From the NCBI GenBank assembly GCA_022605405.1, contig JABYQQ010000015.1, forward strand, positions 806,001 through 870,000: 64,000 bases of DNA. Reading direction: 5' to 3'. This DNA comes from Earliella scabrosa. Taxonomy: Eukaryota; Basidiomycota; Agaricomycetes; Polyporales; Polyporaceae. This document shows, one piece after another, positions 54,202 to 64,000 of the stretch (position 1 is its first letter; every line of letters begins with the position of its first letter). The position numbers were made by a program, and so were the translations under genes. Below the pieces are notes generated by a model, which was not told where the DNA came from, searched no databases, and worked only from the letters and a program-made list of their open reading frames with translations.

Positions 54202-54453
54202 TGTCCGGCAGACCTTGCTGCCGCCATACCGTAGCAAGTTCCGTTAGGCGGGGCCCTATGCACGCGTTCATGCCGTTTGTGTGTGACAGCGGTGGCGAAA
54301 GGGAGGGATAGGTTGACGAGCGGGCCGCCCTACGAGTGCTGTACGAAGGAGCGGGGCGGAGGTGATCGCTGAGGCTAAGGCGGAGTGGGACGTGCACGAC
54401 GACGCACGTGCACTGCATGCACAGGGAGTTCTGGAGTACGCTGACAAGTCCTA
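54202..54453 (+). pseudogene. F-box gene remnant behind G4, right part
   Basis: It continues the interrupted remnant. The region gcagaccttgctgccgccat matches gcagaccttgccgcagccat at about 63161 in the intact gene, and gtgctgtacgaaggagcggg matches its 3' end. The empty site is visible in the intact gene as ggtctcgtatcc (about 63131), which contains the same TCTCG. It ends in a TAG at 54451-54453. Confidence 0.65.
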
Positions 54454-54559
54454 GAAGCCGCGTCCAGGTGTGAGCTTGACAATCGAAGGGGTGGGCTGTT
54501 CATAAGTTATACATGAGGAGTGTACAGAGTACGCTGGCCTGCTACTTGCGGACAACCTA

Positions 54560-57500
54560 AGACGATGTGTTGCGCTCGTCCAGAAGTGTTCGGGTCGTCC
54601 AAAGGACGGATCCTGGCTCGTTACTGGTCTCTCATGAGTCACCCACGCGCATGTATACGGTGAGTAGAGTACATGTTTCCGAAGCTCTTTCTGCACCTGA
54701 AACAATTGCGTGAGACCGCTGCGATCGTGTGCATCGCACTGCCAATTGCTACTTACGCGCAGAAGAATTCACCACATATAGTCGTCACCGGGTCGATGCA
54801 AGAATATTGCATGCGGCAGTACCATGCGAGCGAGCTTGCGTTCGGCTTGCAACCGTCCTGAGAGCAATGAAGTCAGTTGGACCTGCGTTCGGGAGGCAAT
54901 AGCTGAGCTGAGACTCACCTTCAGCGATTGTGCGGGGCACGATTGGGATGCAGGAGGAGGCCCGACCCTTGAGGACCTTACGTCTGGAGCCGATGAGACC
55001 TGCTCGGTTGCATATGCGGAGTCGGGCCGCGATGTGTGCGATTAGGTCGTGGCGAAGACGGGATTGGCGACGCAACCTCCCTTCAACTGTCCTCGGCGGG
55101 TCCGTCAGAAGGGGCAGACGAGAAATCATCCCGCCTGGTTAATCATTGTTCGTACATTCCGACGATTCTACGAGCGTCGCGACTGCTTATCTCGCAAAGA
55201 GGCACGATAACGAGCTCCGCAATTTTATCGATGATTCTCAATTGTAAGCGTCGGTCTCCAGTACAGCTCTCCCTACGCTACCGTGGGTCATGAATTTTCA
55301 GCTCATTCGCCAGTCGCGGGCATATCACCCCTTACCGCAGCCCATGCTTTCATACTTGCAGATCCAAGCTCGGATGGAGCACCAATCATCAGGATTGATC
55401 TTCCTAGGCTTCAGAGGAAGGGACGCATATTCTGCACGAGCTGCACATGGAGATCGCTCGCCGTATATGGCGCTGACTCCTGAGGAGGCTCACCGCATCA
55501 GTGGGTAGTCAAGCCGCGTCGTCGCGCGCGCGACTTCACGCTACGCACAACGCGGACTGATGACATCTGCACGCGGCTGTGAAACCATAGGTTATTGGTG
55601 AGTCTGATATTCGCGTCGTAGTACAGACCGCTCACCGACGGGCTCGATCTCTTCTCGCAGCGACGGCGCGAGGCGTTTTTACAAAAGTTGCTTCCTGCAC
55701 GCCGCGGCGCGCTCCGTGGGGGGAGGCAATGATGCTCTCTGATCTCTAAATTCGGAATTGCTGAGAGCTCGAGAGTATTGATCGGTCTGAGTCAGCCGAC
55801 GGAGACACTGAGCGTGGCACCACGTACGGCGGGTCCCAGCAACCTGTGCATGATGTGAGTTCAGACGGGGTAGATGCTTCGAGTAGAGGTAGGCACCGTG
55901 ACGCACCTCTCGGAGGAAAGTGTGAACAATGAGTGTGTGCTTTGCATATATCTTGAGACGAAGTTTGTCGATCGAGCTTCAGCTGCACGGCCGGTATGAC
56001 CGATGCGTGTATGAAAGTGTTGAAAAAGCTGCAGTGGATCTGGCGCGGTCAGTAGTTAGTTTCGGTCGCTTGTTGTGGGAGAGCTAGTGATTTTCTCTTC
56101 GACTTCCGAGCCGCGTGCAAGTACATGCTCGACGTCCCGACCCTCGGCAACATGCAGAGCGTTCTCAACCGCTGTGCTCGTTGCTGCACCTCGACACTGA
56201 GTGCTGTGGAGCGGGAGGAAGAGGCGGAAGGCTGCTGGGAAGGCGACGGGAGGGAGATACTGACTACCGACTCGCCATTTGTGGACAACCTCAGGGATCC
56301 GTCAACGTGCAGCATGGGGGAAAATGGGACATCTGTATCCCTACGATTCATGTTCGCGTCGCGAGCTCAAACATGGACCTCGGACCTCCGACGCTCTCCG
56401 ATCTGCACCCTGAGATACAGCGAAACCTCTAAATCTGGTTTACATGCATACGCGTGCCCGTAGGAAGCTAGTGGCCGATGCCAATGAGCGGGAGAGAGGG
56501 GAGGAGCAGGAGCGTCCAGGGGTTGGTGCTGGGACGGATCCATGGCGGGGCAGCGGCAGATAAGACGGGCGTACACTGCAGTACGAGATCGCACCCTACG
56601 CATGACATTCTAATGCCGCGCATGGACGTCTGCGTGCCCTTCCAGCTCCTGGAGATACCGGCCTACCCGTCGACCTACACCAAGATGAGGTGCGCGAGTA
56701 GTAGCGCTACTCGTTCCGACGCACCCGGCAACGTCTAGAGCGAGACACGGAGGTCCGAGCGGACGGAAGAATCCGGTGCGGGCCCAATATGTCCCATCGA
56801 AGCGAACAGGTATGTTGGAGAACCGGCGGAGGGCAAGGTACGCTTGCCATTGGAGACGGTGCTCAGCAACGCATCGGGCTCCAGAGATCGGGCGAGGTGT
56901 CGGTGATTGGCCGCGCCTGGTCGGGAGCTCAATCTCTCGGGGTGATTACAGCAGGAAGGGAACAAGGGGCAGGGGAAGCAAGTTCTTGCTGTAGGTCGTC
57001 GTCGACTCGAATATTGTGTCTTGCAGGAGGCAAGGAGGAGGAAGGTTACGTAAGCGGCCGATGACTTCATGGGTGCACACATAGACGCGCTGGTTCACGC
57101 ACACCAGCCAGACACCAGCCGTAAGTACTCTCTGCCAACCCGAGCCTCTCTTTCTGCGAGTCTGACTTCATGCTGCCTGCTCTGGCATGTATGGACGGCA
57201 TAATGAGTCTAGAATCGAGAACTGCACTCCCTCGCATGATCTCGCCCTCTGGAGACTCTCAAGACTCAGCCTACGTTCGCTCATATTGCTTCAAGGCCCC
57301 CCACCTGGATGGTACGCGGTGAAGTCTCAGGGATCACCCAACGGGACGTGGTGACTACCTGTATGGTAGCGCACGCAACAGCTCGATGCTGCATGCATGG
57401 CTTCAATGGTGCGTCCCCACCTTGAACGTGCCGTATATGCTGAGGCTTGCTCGACTTTGACTATTCACAGCTATGCAAACGCGCTAAACAGTCCCGACGA

Positions 57501-57780
57501 GACATTCTCGTCGCCGCTCCGAGCTCCTCCCTCGTCGCATCCCACTGTCACACCGAGGTCTCCCCCGTCCGCCGAAGGACTTCGTATCCCCGCTGCGGAC
57601 AATCACGTTAGAGCTCTTGCAGAACGTGGAGCAAGTCCGCGATGCCGCCGCGCCGTTCAACGAGCCCATGCCGTCCATGCGCTGCACACCCCGGACTCCT
57701 TAAGACAAGGCGCTGGCTCTGCTCTACCACGTCCCCATCGCCCCGTCATCTTCGAGCACGAATGCAACTTGGGCGACTAA
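54560..57780 (-). pseudogene. Spacer block copy C: decayed minus-strand multi-exon gene
   Basis: It is collinear with copies A and B (markers at 55690, 56862 and about 57290). The 60-nt intron at 54697-54756 (GTAAGT...TTTCAG) matches that of B in length and position, and the exon after it begins VQKELRKHVL (VQNELWEHVL in B) but then shifts frame. Upstream are CNRAGLIGSRRKVLKGR, an exon with RKINPDDWCSIRAWICKYES before a GTAAGG donor, and QCLRRLTQTDQYSRALS. A possible 5' start reads MGSLNGAAASRT near 57665, also present in B. Multiple frame breaks make it a pseudogene. The family is unknown. Confidence 0.45.
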
Positions 57781-58275
57781 CGCACGTTCAATGCGCCCGC
57801 GGAGAAGCGACTAGGCGTGAGCGGGAAGAGCCCAAGGGAGTACTCGGACCCGTGGCACGCTTACTCCCGATGCTCGAAAACTGTACGCACCTCTGGCCAT
57901 TTAGCTCAACGTGCGAGCGATCACTGCCGCACGCGGTACGGCACTGCACCGAGCACATCCCATGCCGTCCATACCCTGAACGCACCAGACTGCAAGACCA
58001 CCGCATCGCCAGGCCTGAGGCGATGCCCTCGCCTGAGACTCTACCTCCGTGTTCTACGCGCGCGTATACAACCCGCGGACGTTCATTGCGGAGATGGAGC
58101 AGTGAGACGAGGTAGAGAAACACTCAAATCCTCTCCTCGCCCTCTCGTGGTCCAGGGAAGCCGCCAGGCAGTCACGACTTTCCTTTCTCCTCCATCGTCC
58201 GGCGCGCATGCCAGCGATCTGCGAACGCGCGCGAGCGGCAACTGCGCGTCCAGGGGCGCGCGTGCTCACTTGTAT
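57781..58275. other. Spacer before the MITE, decayed unit sequence
   Basis: It shares DSTSV.YARV.N-type and VEKHS...ALSW-type fragments with 15850-16000 and 25650-25800. Compared with the other spacers, the roughly 3-kb membrane-family relic is missing here, so this unit is shorter. Confidence 0.4.
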
Positions 58276-58635
58276 CAGTTAAGTCAGATCATCTCACCGG
58301 CTTAGCTACGGTAAAAGACAACTATATAACCGCCTTAACATTAGACCGCCCTCAGATCATCTGGCTCCTCCCTACGGCGCTCTACACCCCAGCACACCCT
58401 CAGCTCATTCCTCCACCAGTCACAAATATTTCACGCCTCTCTGACCGCCGCGTGCTCACTCTCTGCTTAGCTCATTGTTCCTCAAATATTTCATCCCCAA
58501 CTCTGGTCGCCCTGCACGGCCCTCTCTATGAAGACGCTCGTTGCGGAGACGCGCGGTCAAATAGTTGACGTCTTAAGGCGGATAAATAGTTCTCTTTTAC
58601 CGTAACTAAGCCGCTCAAATGATCTGCGTCAACTG
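58276..58635. mobile_element. MITE: 360-bp element with about 63-bp terminal inverted repeats
   Basis: The ends pair as inverted repeats: left cagttaagtcagatcat ... cggcttagctacggtaaaag ... ccgccttaa, and right ttaaggcgg ... cttttaccgtaactaagccg ... atgatctgcgtcaactg. About 11 mismatches are seen over 63 bp. The interior is AT-richer than the surroundings, with two aaatatttca strings, and has no ORF. No exact target duplication was identified. It sits about 300 bp upstream of the G5 ATG. A related end is at 9411-9474. It is non-autonomous and probably moved by a DNA transposase encoded elsewhere. Confidence 0.7.
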
Positions 58636-58699
58636 AATTCACTGGGAACCAGCACTATCGTGCTGCGCCGCATCGTCAGCTGACTGACAGCGAAGCAAC

Positions 58700-58937
58700 T
58701 CTCATCATACGGGAACCGAGCACGAAGCGAGGGCACACAAGGTTCTCTCGCGCAGCCTCGCGCTGAACCGATCGTCGTCCAGCTGCTGGGTTCTCTGTTC
58801 ATCTGGACCACCGTCCTGTCCTCCATGCCCGTTCCACGCACCAGCTCAGACGCGCGTCTGCACTTACCTACTTGAACAGCGCAGGCGGGGTACTTACACA
58901 CCTACAGCCTGAGTAGCTCGCTCGGTCGTCCGACACG
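58700..58937 (+). promoter_or_regulatory. Promoter of membrane gene G5
   Basis: The cgggaaccgagcacg element at about 58709 and the gttctctgttcatctggaccaccg segment are conserved. The CCAAT box reads CCGAT (58768-58772) and no CATATAG is found, so this copy may be regulated differently. Confidence 0.4.
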
Positions 58938-60629
58938 ATGAACACCACAATCACCTGGCAGGAAGAGCCGCATTTTCGTGGCACCTTCTCCATTCTCACC
59001 AGCTGCCTCAGCACCCTCTTCGTATCCACCTGGTCTGCGCTTCACCTGGACATACCGGAGAGCGGAGAGCGCGGACAGTCAGCCTTCATGAGATTTCTGG
59101 ACAAGCTTGGGTGGTTTGTCATCGGCCTCCTCGCCCCGGAATACCTTCTCCTCATCGCCTTCAATCAGTATTTGGCGGCGCGCAGTCTCACCAAGTTGGC
59201 GCAGGAGCAATTAGACCCTCCTCCCGAACCTCCCTACTGGTTCGTTCGCGTCTTTCGCTGGATAACTGCATCCACAGTGAGTGCGGTGACCGAGAATCGG
59301 ACTTGTGCAGCTGTTTACCATTGCTCATGTATGCAGGTGCGGGATGGTGGTTGGAGGAATCGCAAACATCCGTGGACACTGACTCACAGTTTCTTCGCCA
59401 TCATGGGCGGCTTCGTTCTTCAAGACCCGCATGTCACGCCTGAACACCGCTATCTTCCCGCCTGGCAAGGCAACGGAGTCCTGACCGAGTATGGCGTTCA
59501 AGCCCTCATACGCCGTGAGCCCGAGTTCATCCCAGACATCCCGGTTGACGAGCTACTCGACCGGGGCAAGGCGGACGGCCTCGCGAAGCTGCTCCTCACC
59601 TGGCAAATGCTCTGGTTCTGCCTGAGCTGCCTCAATCGCGGTGTGCAGCACCTCCCACTCTCCCTCCTAGAAGTCACGACTATCGCCCACGCACTCTGCG
59701 CGCTGCTCACATACGCGGCGTGGTGGAAGAAGCCGAAGGACGTTGGACAACCCATCGTCATCGGAAAGCATCCTGATGTAGACCAGCAGCACCTCCGCTC
59801 GTTTGGCGCGTGGCTTTCAACACTGAGCCGTGCCGATCGGTCTCTTCTCTTCAACGGTATCACGCTGTCGCACAACTCAGAGTATAACTCCGTCATTGGC
59901 GAACCCCGGGATGCGTGGTCGAAATGGCTTAACACACATGACCAGCAGGCTCGCAATCTTCGTTATGGTCCCTCTGATCACACTCCATCCTGCTCCGCGG
60001 TCATCCTCCGACCATTCAGTGCCATCCGACATCTGCTTGCCATGGTGAGAACCAAGTACATTTTCTACTGGAGGCCTTTGCCGTGGTACGTCAAAGGCAG
60101 CTCCATCGACTGGGCAGAACTGCAAGCCACCAAGGAGCGGATGTCCCTTCTTCCATCATCGCTTCAGGCTGCCGTTTACGTCGAGGGTTTTATATCCGCT
60201 GACGACGATCATCCTCTTGTCGTCCCTGTGGCTCGTATCCAAGCCACGACACACTCAGCTTTGACCGCGAAGTCACGTACGGGTATCGGTCTCGCGCTCC
60301 TTCCAGCCGTGTACGGCTTCCCTCACCTCATCGGCCTCACGGCGACGTTTCCGACCGTTGTCGAGCATTGGATCTGGCGGTGGACAACGGTGGCCATTAT
60401 AGTGCTGGGGGTAGGAACGTTCTGCACTGTATACATGCTGATGCTTTTCGGTGAGTGGTTCACATCGTGGTTCCAACAATTTGGGAAGACCATCGCTATG
60501 TTTAATGTACTAGTATACTTCGTTGGCAGCATGTACTTGGTCATGGAGAGCTTCCGACAGCTTTTCGCACTTTCTCCGGAGTCGTTTACTCTACCATCGT
60601 GGGGATATTACTGGCCGCACTTTTCTTAG
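58938..60629 (+). CDS. Multi-pass membrane protein of unknown function, paralogue G5
   Basis: The sequence is one continuous frame of 563 codons, but 59277-59336 has intron signals (GTGAGT donor, ATGCAG acceptor) at the same place as the introns of G1-G4, is exactly 60 nt and contains no stop. Spliced, the protein is 543 aa; unspliced, 563 aa. It is the most divergent of the five: the start is MNTTITWQEEP and the acidic linker is almost absent. The core is intact: TM1, TM2, WTLTHSFFAIMGGFVLQDPH, LLDRGKADGLAKLLLTWQ, YIFYWRPLPWYVKG, IGLALLPAVYGFPHLIGL and LPSWGYYWPHF. The variable loop (59850-60055) shares SEY-type and W..WL-type fragments with G1. The intact F-box gene lies 740 bp downstream on the same strand. 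Confidence 0.8.
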   Translation: MNTTITWQEEPHFRGTFSILTSCLSTLFVSTWSALHLDIPESGERGQSAFMRFLDKLGWFVIGLLAPEYLLLIAFNQYLAARSLTKLAQEQLDPPPEPPYWFVRVFRWITASTVSAVTENRTCAAVYHCSCMQVRDGGWRNRKHPWTLTHSFFAIMGGFVLQDPHVTPEHRYLPAWQGNGVLTEYGVQALIRREPEFIPDIPVDELLDRGKADGLAKLLLTWQMLWFCLSCLNRGVQHLPLSLLEVTTIAHALCALLTYAAWWKKPKDVGQPIVIGKHPDVDQQHLRSFGAWLSTLSRADRSLLFNGITLSHNSEYNSVIGEPRDAWSKWLNTHDQQARNLRYGPSDHTPSCSAVILRPFSAIRHLLAMVRTKYIFYWRPLPWYVKGSSIDWAELQATKERMSLLPSSLQAAVYVEGFISADDDHPLVVPVARIQATTHSALTAKSRTGIGLALLPAVYGFPHLIGLTATFPTVVEHWIWRWTTVAIIVLGVGTFCTVYMLMLFGEWFTSWFQQFGKTIAMFNVLVYFVGSMYLVMESFRQLFALSPESFTLPSWGYYWPHFS

Positions 60630-61369
60630 CTTCCCGCTTCCTGCTTTAACCCGCTTACCCTACTGGGTCCCGTCCGGACGTTTGTACAGTGTACCTTCTC
60701 ATTTAGGCTTTCTGGTGGACGTCGACCTTGATACCTTTGTATCTCCTCTTCTTGAACGATGGCATGGCTGCTGTATCTATGTTCAAACCTATGCTTATTG
60801 ATTCCTTGTGCGAGTGTGCTCTGATACTGAACATCTCTCGTCACCCCATTAGTCAACTCGCTGTCTACGTGCTGTCTTGCCGTACCACTACACATTGATC
60901 CCTCTGCTGCGGCTGAGAGAAGATTAATGATAGCGTGTCGAACGCGAAAGAGGGCCAACCCCGTAAAAAAGAAGACTCGCGGAGCCTCAGCACGACAGAG
61001 GAATGATCAATGATGATGATCCCTTGAGGCGTCTGGCGCGCAGCTTAGGGATGAAAGGTCGCGCTGTCACGTGCCAGACCGCCGGTTCTCCTCTCCCTGT
61101 GTGGAAACAGAGAGAAAGGATAACAGGAGTCCGTGTTCGCGCAGTAGCCGCTAAGGGGAACTCGTGGTGGACAGTGAGCGCGCTGCTGGGCGGGGCACAG
61201 CATTATGCGCGCGCGCTGTTTCCCCACCGAAATTGGTGCTCCTCCTCCTCCTCCTAGGCAACCTCTTTTCCCAACTGAACACGCCAGGCCACGTCAGACG
61301 TTCCTTGCTCTCTCGCGGTCACCATCGTCTGTGTTTTGCACACAAGCTGTCGCCTCTTACTGCTACCTC
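60630..61369. other. Intergenic between G5 and the F-box gene
   Basis: The first 100 bp resemble the 3' flanks of G3 and G4 (gtgtaccttct), probably the G5 polyadenylation region. A short (CTC)n run (61239-61255) and a pyrimidine-rich stretch before 61370 probably form the F-box gene promoter and leader. An 84-codon frame at 61003-61257 has no recognisable feature. Confidence 0.45.
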
Positions 61370-63437
61370 ATGTCTATGAACGATCTCGACGACGTGCGGG
61401 CTACCTCACACAATATCGCAAAGTCTAGCCCCATGCAGGATGCACGCTCAATCGAGGCGTTCACATCGTTTTGCACAACCTTGCATGGAGATATTCAAAA
61501 CCTTTCGTACGTCTAACTGAAGCGTGTACTGCTCAGACGCACCGAGCTCATGGTCTGCGCATTCGCAGCTTACGCCATGTACGTTCCTGACACTTCATCA
61601 TCCAGCTTCCTGTTGGACTGCTTGGGCAGCGATGCTGACATGACCCGGTTAGATCTGCTCACTGGAAGATTCATTATTCGAAATCACGCTCTTCATAAAG
61701 CACGAACACAACAAGCGCATTTCGATCAACCGTCTCCCTCCGGAGCTCCTTATCCATATCTTCCACCATGTCCGCACATCCTACTGCCTCAGAGATCCCC
61801 ACACCGACATGTACATCTCCACCGGACCACCTAACTACCGGTCACTCATCAAGGCCACTCACGTCTGTCGCTGGTGGAGGACGACGGCCATTAGCTGTTG
61901 CTCGCTTTGGGACTTCCTTCCGGCTGTCACCGCCGATGTGATGGAAGCCCTCCTTGGACGTTCTGGCACCAACCCCATCCGCGTACACACCGGCCCAACC
62001 GGGTTCTGGCTACCCCTGTTTTGTCGTGCTCCATACAAGGACCGCGTTGAGGAGATGGTCACCTCCGCAGCCGGGGAACTGGCGTTTGGCAGGGTTCTCC
62101 CTCACCTTGCCCCCACCCTGAAGTATCTAGAAGCGCAGGCCCCGGACTCCGGACGCGATTCTGAAGGAGATGTGCTCACCGAAGCGAACATCTTTGGCAA
62201 TCAAACACCCCGTGCTCTCAAGGCATTGACGTTCTCGCTTGGAACAAGGGTCCTTCCGACCGACCTCTTCCCGCAGCTCGCTCATCTGCGTATCACCGGA
62301 GGGAAGAGCATGTCGCTGGTCTGCAGTCGGCTGTTGCGACTGCTAAGCAACACGCCCCGTGTGGAGACGCTTTCGGTAATCCTCATTGCACTCACGGACG
62401 ACGTCGCTGTGGACCATCGCCGAGTCAGCCTGGGCCATCTCCGAGGACTCGTGCTCGACCATCCTGGAGTGCGGGGAGCATCTGCGATGATGAAGCACCT
62501 TTGCTTTCCATCCGACGCCATCGTGCAGCTGCTCGACCTCGAGATACCAAGCGACAGCGCCCAGTTCACGCTGTATCTTCCACCACAGACCGAGCTCTCC
62601 TCCCTAGAGGTCGTCAGCGAGTGGTCCGAGGGCTATCACATCCGCGCGCGAGGGCCGCACGGAGGCGGGATCTGGCTGAGTGCATATTTCGACTGCACTC
62701 GGAAACGGCTTCGGCCCTCTTTCGACATGCGGATCCGCGTCCTCACCTCCATCCTGCGCCAGCTCGGACCTGCCCTTAGTGGGGTGACGACGCTGCGCGT
62801 CGCTGGCGCCTGGGAGTTCGACTACAAGCGGCGCAGGAGCGTGGCTCTGGAGGAGCTCGCGATGTTGCTGACGTTGTCCGATCTCCTGCCCGCGGTGTCC
62901 ACTCTTGTCGTGGCGTGCTCGAACGAGGACTTCTCCCGCAGATTGCCCTCTGATGCATATCTGTACTACGGGCGGCAAGGGTTAGATGACGACGACGCAG
63001 ACCAGCCTGAGGTTGACGCGTGCACCACAGCCGCCTTGGTGGCAGCCCTATCCCCTCCCGCGCCGTATCCCTCTTCCACGCCTCACTCCCGCCGTATCCC
63101 GTTCCGGGACTTAGACACGCTTGCGATACAGGTCTCGTATCCTCACCTCGGTCACGCAGACCTTGCCGCAGCCATATCGCAACGAGTCGCGCTTAGCGGG
63201 CGCCCCATGCGCGCGTTCACGTTGAGTGTGGATGAGGGCGGTGGCGATCGGGAGGGAGAGCTGGGAGCAGCCCTGGCAGTGCTGTACGAAGGAGCGGCGG
63301 TCGAGAGAGCGGCGGTCACTGACAAAGTGGTGTGGGACCCGCACAACGACGGGTTCTGGCGTACGCGAAACCAGTTTTGGGCACTGCACTTGGGTGCATG
63401 CTCGAATATCAGGCCTGTGGGGCGTACTTGGCTTTGA
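61370..63437 (+). CDS. F-box domain protein, Agaricomycete type
   Basis: The main exon is open from 61653 (just after a GACATG...TTAG acceptor) to a TGA at 63435-63437, 594 codons. It begins with the F-box: ISINRLPPELLIHIFHHVRT, then ATHVCRWWRTTAI and SLWDFL. A long leucine-containing C-terminal region follows that probably binds the target, ending in AVLYEGAAVERAA and DPHNDGFWR. F-box proteins bring substrates to SCF ubiquitin ligases through Skp1. The likely start is ATG 61370 (MSMNDLDDVRA). Two models join it to the main exon: introns 61507-61568 and 61579-61652 around a 10-nt exon, giving QNLSLRHICSLEDS, or a single intron with a weak GTCTAA donor at 61511. Decayed 3' copies follow G3 and G4, so it was part of the repeated unit. 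Confidence 0.75.
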
Positions 63438-63524
63438 CGACGGATCCTGGTATCTACATGTCATCATTTATGTGCAGAGTGTCATCATGTACAGTGCAGA
63501 TCTAGCCGTACATAGAATGTCGTC

Positions 63525-63996
63525 TTGCAAAAGGTAGCACTGGGACGTTCGTATGCACGAGTCATACTGGATACAATTGTAGCATGGTCGACCCTGAATG
63601 ACCGCTCACCGGCCGAATCCTCTGATTCGCCCACCGAAGACAGTTATCAGGACCCGTACACCAGTGGTCAGGGTGAGCGCAGTTTCAAAATCTTGGACGT
63701 ACGCAGCTTTGACCTCGTTGCTCTCAGGACGGTCGGGACGCGGAGTCGAGCCTATGGAGTCATCCTATATCTTGCGTCCATCCTGTGACGACTATATGCG
63801 GGCATGTCCGGCGTAAGTTGTAAGCAATGAACCGGTCGCAGTTGTCTCACGCAGTTCCTATCACAGGTGCATCCTGACAAGAGGTGATACCGCCGTCGTT
63901 GTGTCGCGTAATCTCGTACGTCGGTTCTGTAGGGACGATTCGTCCATCCGGGATCTGTCGCTTATACATTGCTGTCTGAAACAGGATCGGTGCTGA
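63525..63996 (+). CDS. Possible small gene, homologous to reversed relics in blocks B and C
   Basis: A frame reading ALTSLLSGRSGRGVEP and CDDYMRACPA ends at a GTAAGT donor (63813), and a 54-nt intron (63813-63866, ending TCACAG) joins it to a further 43 codons to a TGA at 63994-63996. The nucleotide sequence around ctctcaggacggtc and gactatatgcggg matches, in reverse orientation, 22500-22650 and 54790-54870, including the donor position. The start is unclear and the overlapping frame 63525-63788 (ending DLVALRTVGTRSRAY) is an alternative. It may be a live or broken piece of the unknown gene of blocks A-C, and it may continue beyond the window. Confidence 0.25.
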
Positions 63997-64000
63997 TGTC

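Noticed and set aside
1..64000. tRNA or rRNA genes and CRISPR arrays
   Set aside because: No cloverleaf-like or rRNA core sequence was noticed, and the only direct repeats are gene duplications, LTRs and microsatellites. The host is eukaryotic, so a CRISPR array is not expected.

Overview
This is a fungal genomic window. The evidence is spliceosomal introns of about 54-65 nt with GTRAGT-type donors and CTRAC/CTGAC branch points, pyrimidine-rich leaders, an F-box protein of the kind expanded in Agaricomycetes, and a Ty3/gypsy chromovirus. A mushroom-forming basidiomycete is the best guess. The species is not determined.

Layout. The window opens with the last two exons of a type II NADH dehydrogenase gene (1-266). 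The rest is a decayed tandem array. Five plus-strand paralogues of a multi-pass membrane protein of unknown function are intact: G1 1658-3519, G2 10103-12144, G3 19665-21656, G4 41579-43535 and G5 58938-60629. Each has one short intron near the 5' end, and they share promoter blocks (a CCAAT box about 175 bp and a CATATAG box about 75 bp before the ATG, both lost or altered in some copies). An F-box gene follows G5 on the same strand (61370-63437). Only 3' F-box remnants follow G3 and G4, so the ancestral unit was probably membrane gene plus F-box gene. The spacers hold collinear decayed blocks (12.9-15.6, 22.3-25.5 and 54.5-57.8 kb) with remains of a minus-strand multi-exon gene. They also hold older relics of the membrane family that carry an extra intron the intact genes lack.

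Mobile DNA. Two nearly identical Ty3/gypsy chromoviruses of exactly 10,269 bp lie in opposite orientation: 30043-40311 (plus) and 43928-54196 (minus). Both have 181-bp LTRs and distinct 5-bp target duplications (GTTCC and TCTCG). Each encodes Gag-protease, then a single in-frame UGA followed by CUA, then Pol with no usable AUG, then a third ORF of unknown function where an env gene would sit. They face G4 from both sides, so G4 sits in the 3.6-kb centre of a 10-kb-arm inverted repeat. A 5'-truncated non-LTR retrotransposon tail (about 40480-41370) splits the G4 promoter. A 360-bp terminal-inverted-repeat element (58276-58635) lies just upstream of the G5 promoter.

How it fits together. The intact membrane paralogues are highly conserved except in one loop of roughly 55-70 residues, where segments look shuffled among copies. 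That pattern, next to a linked F-box gene, is the best candidate here for an undescribed recognition-type or rapidly evolving gene system. This is inference; no function can be read from the sequence.
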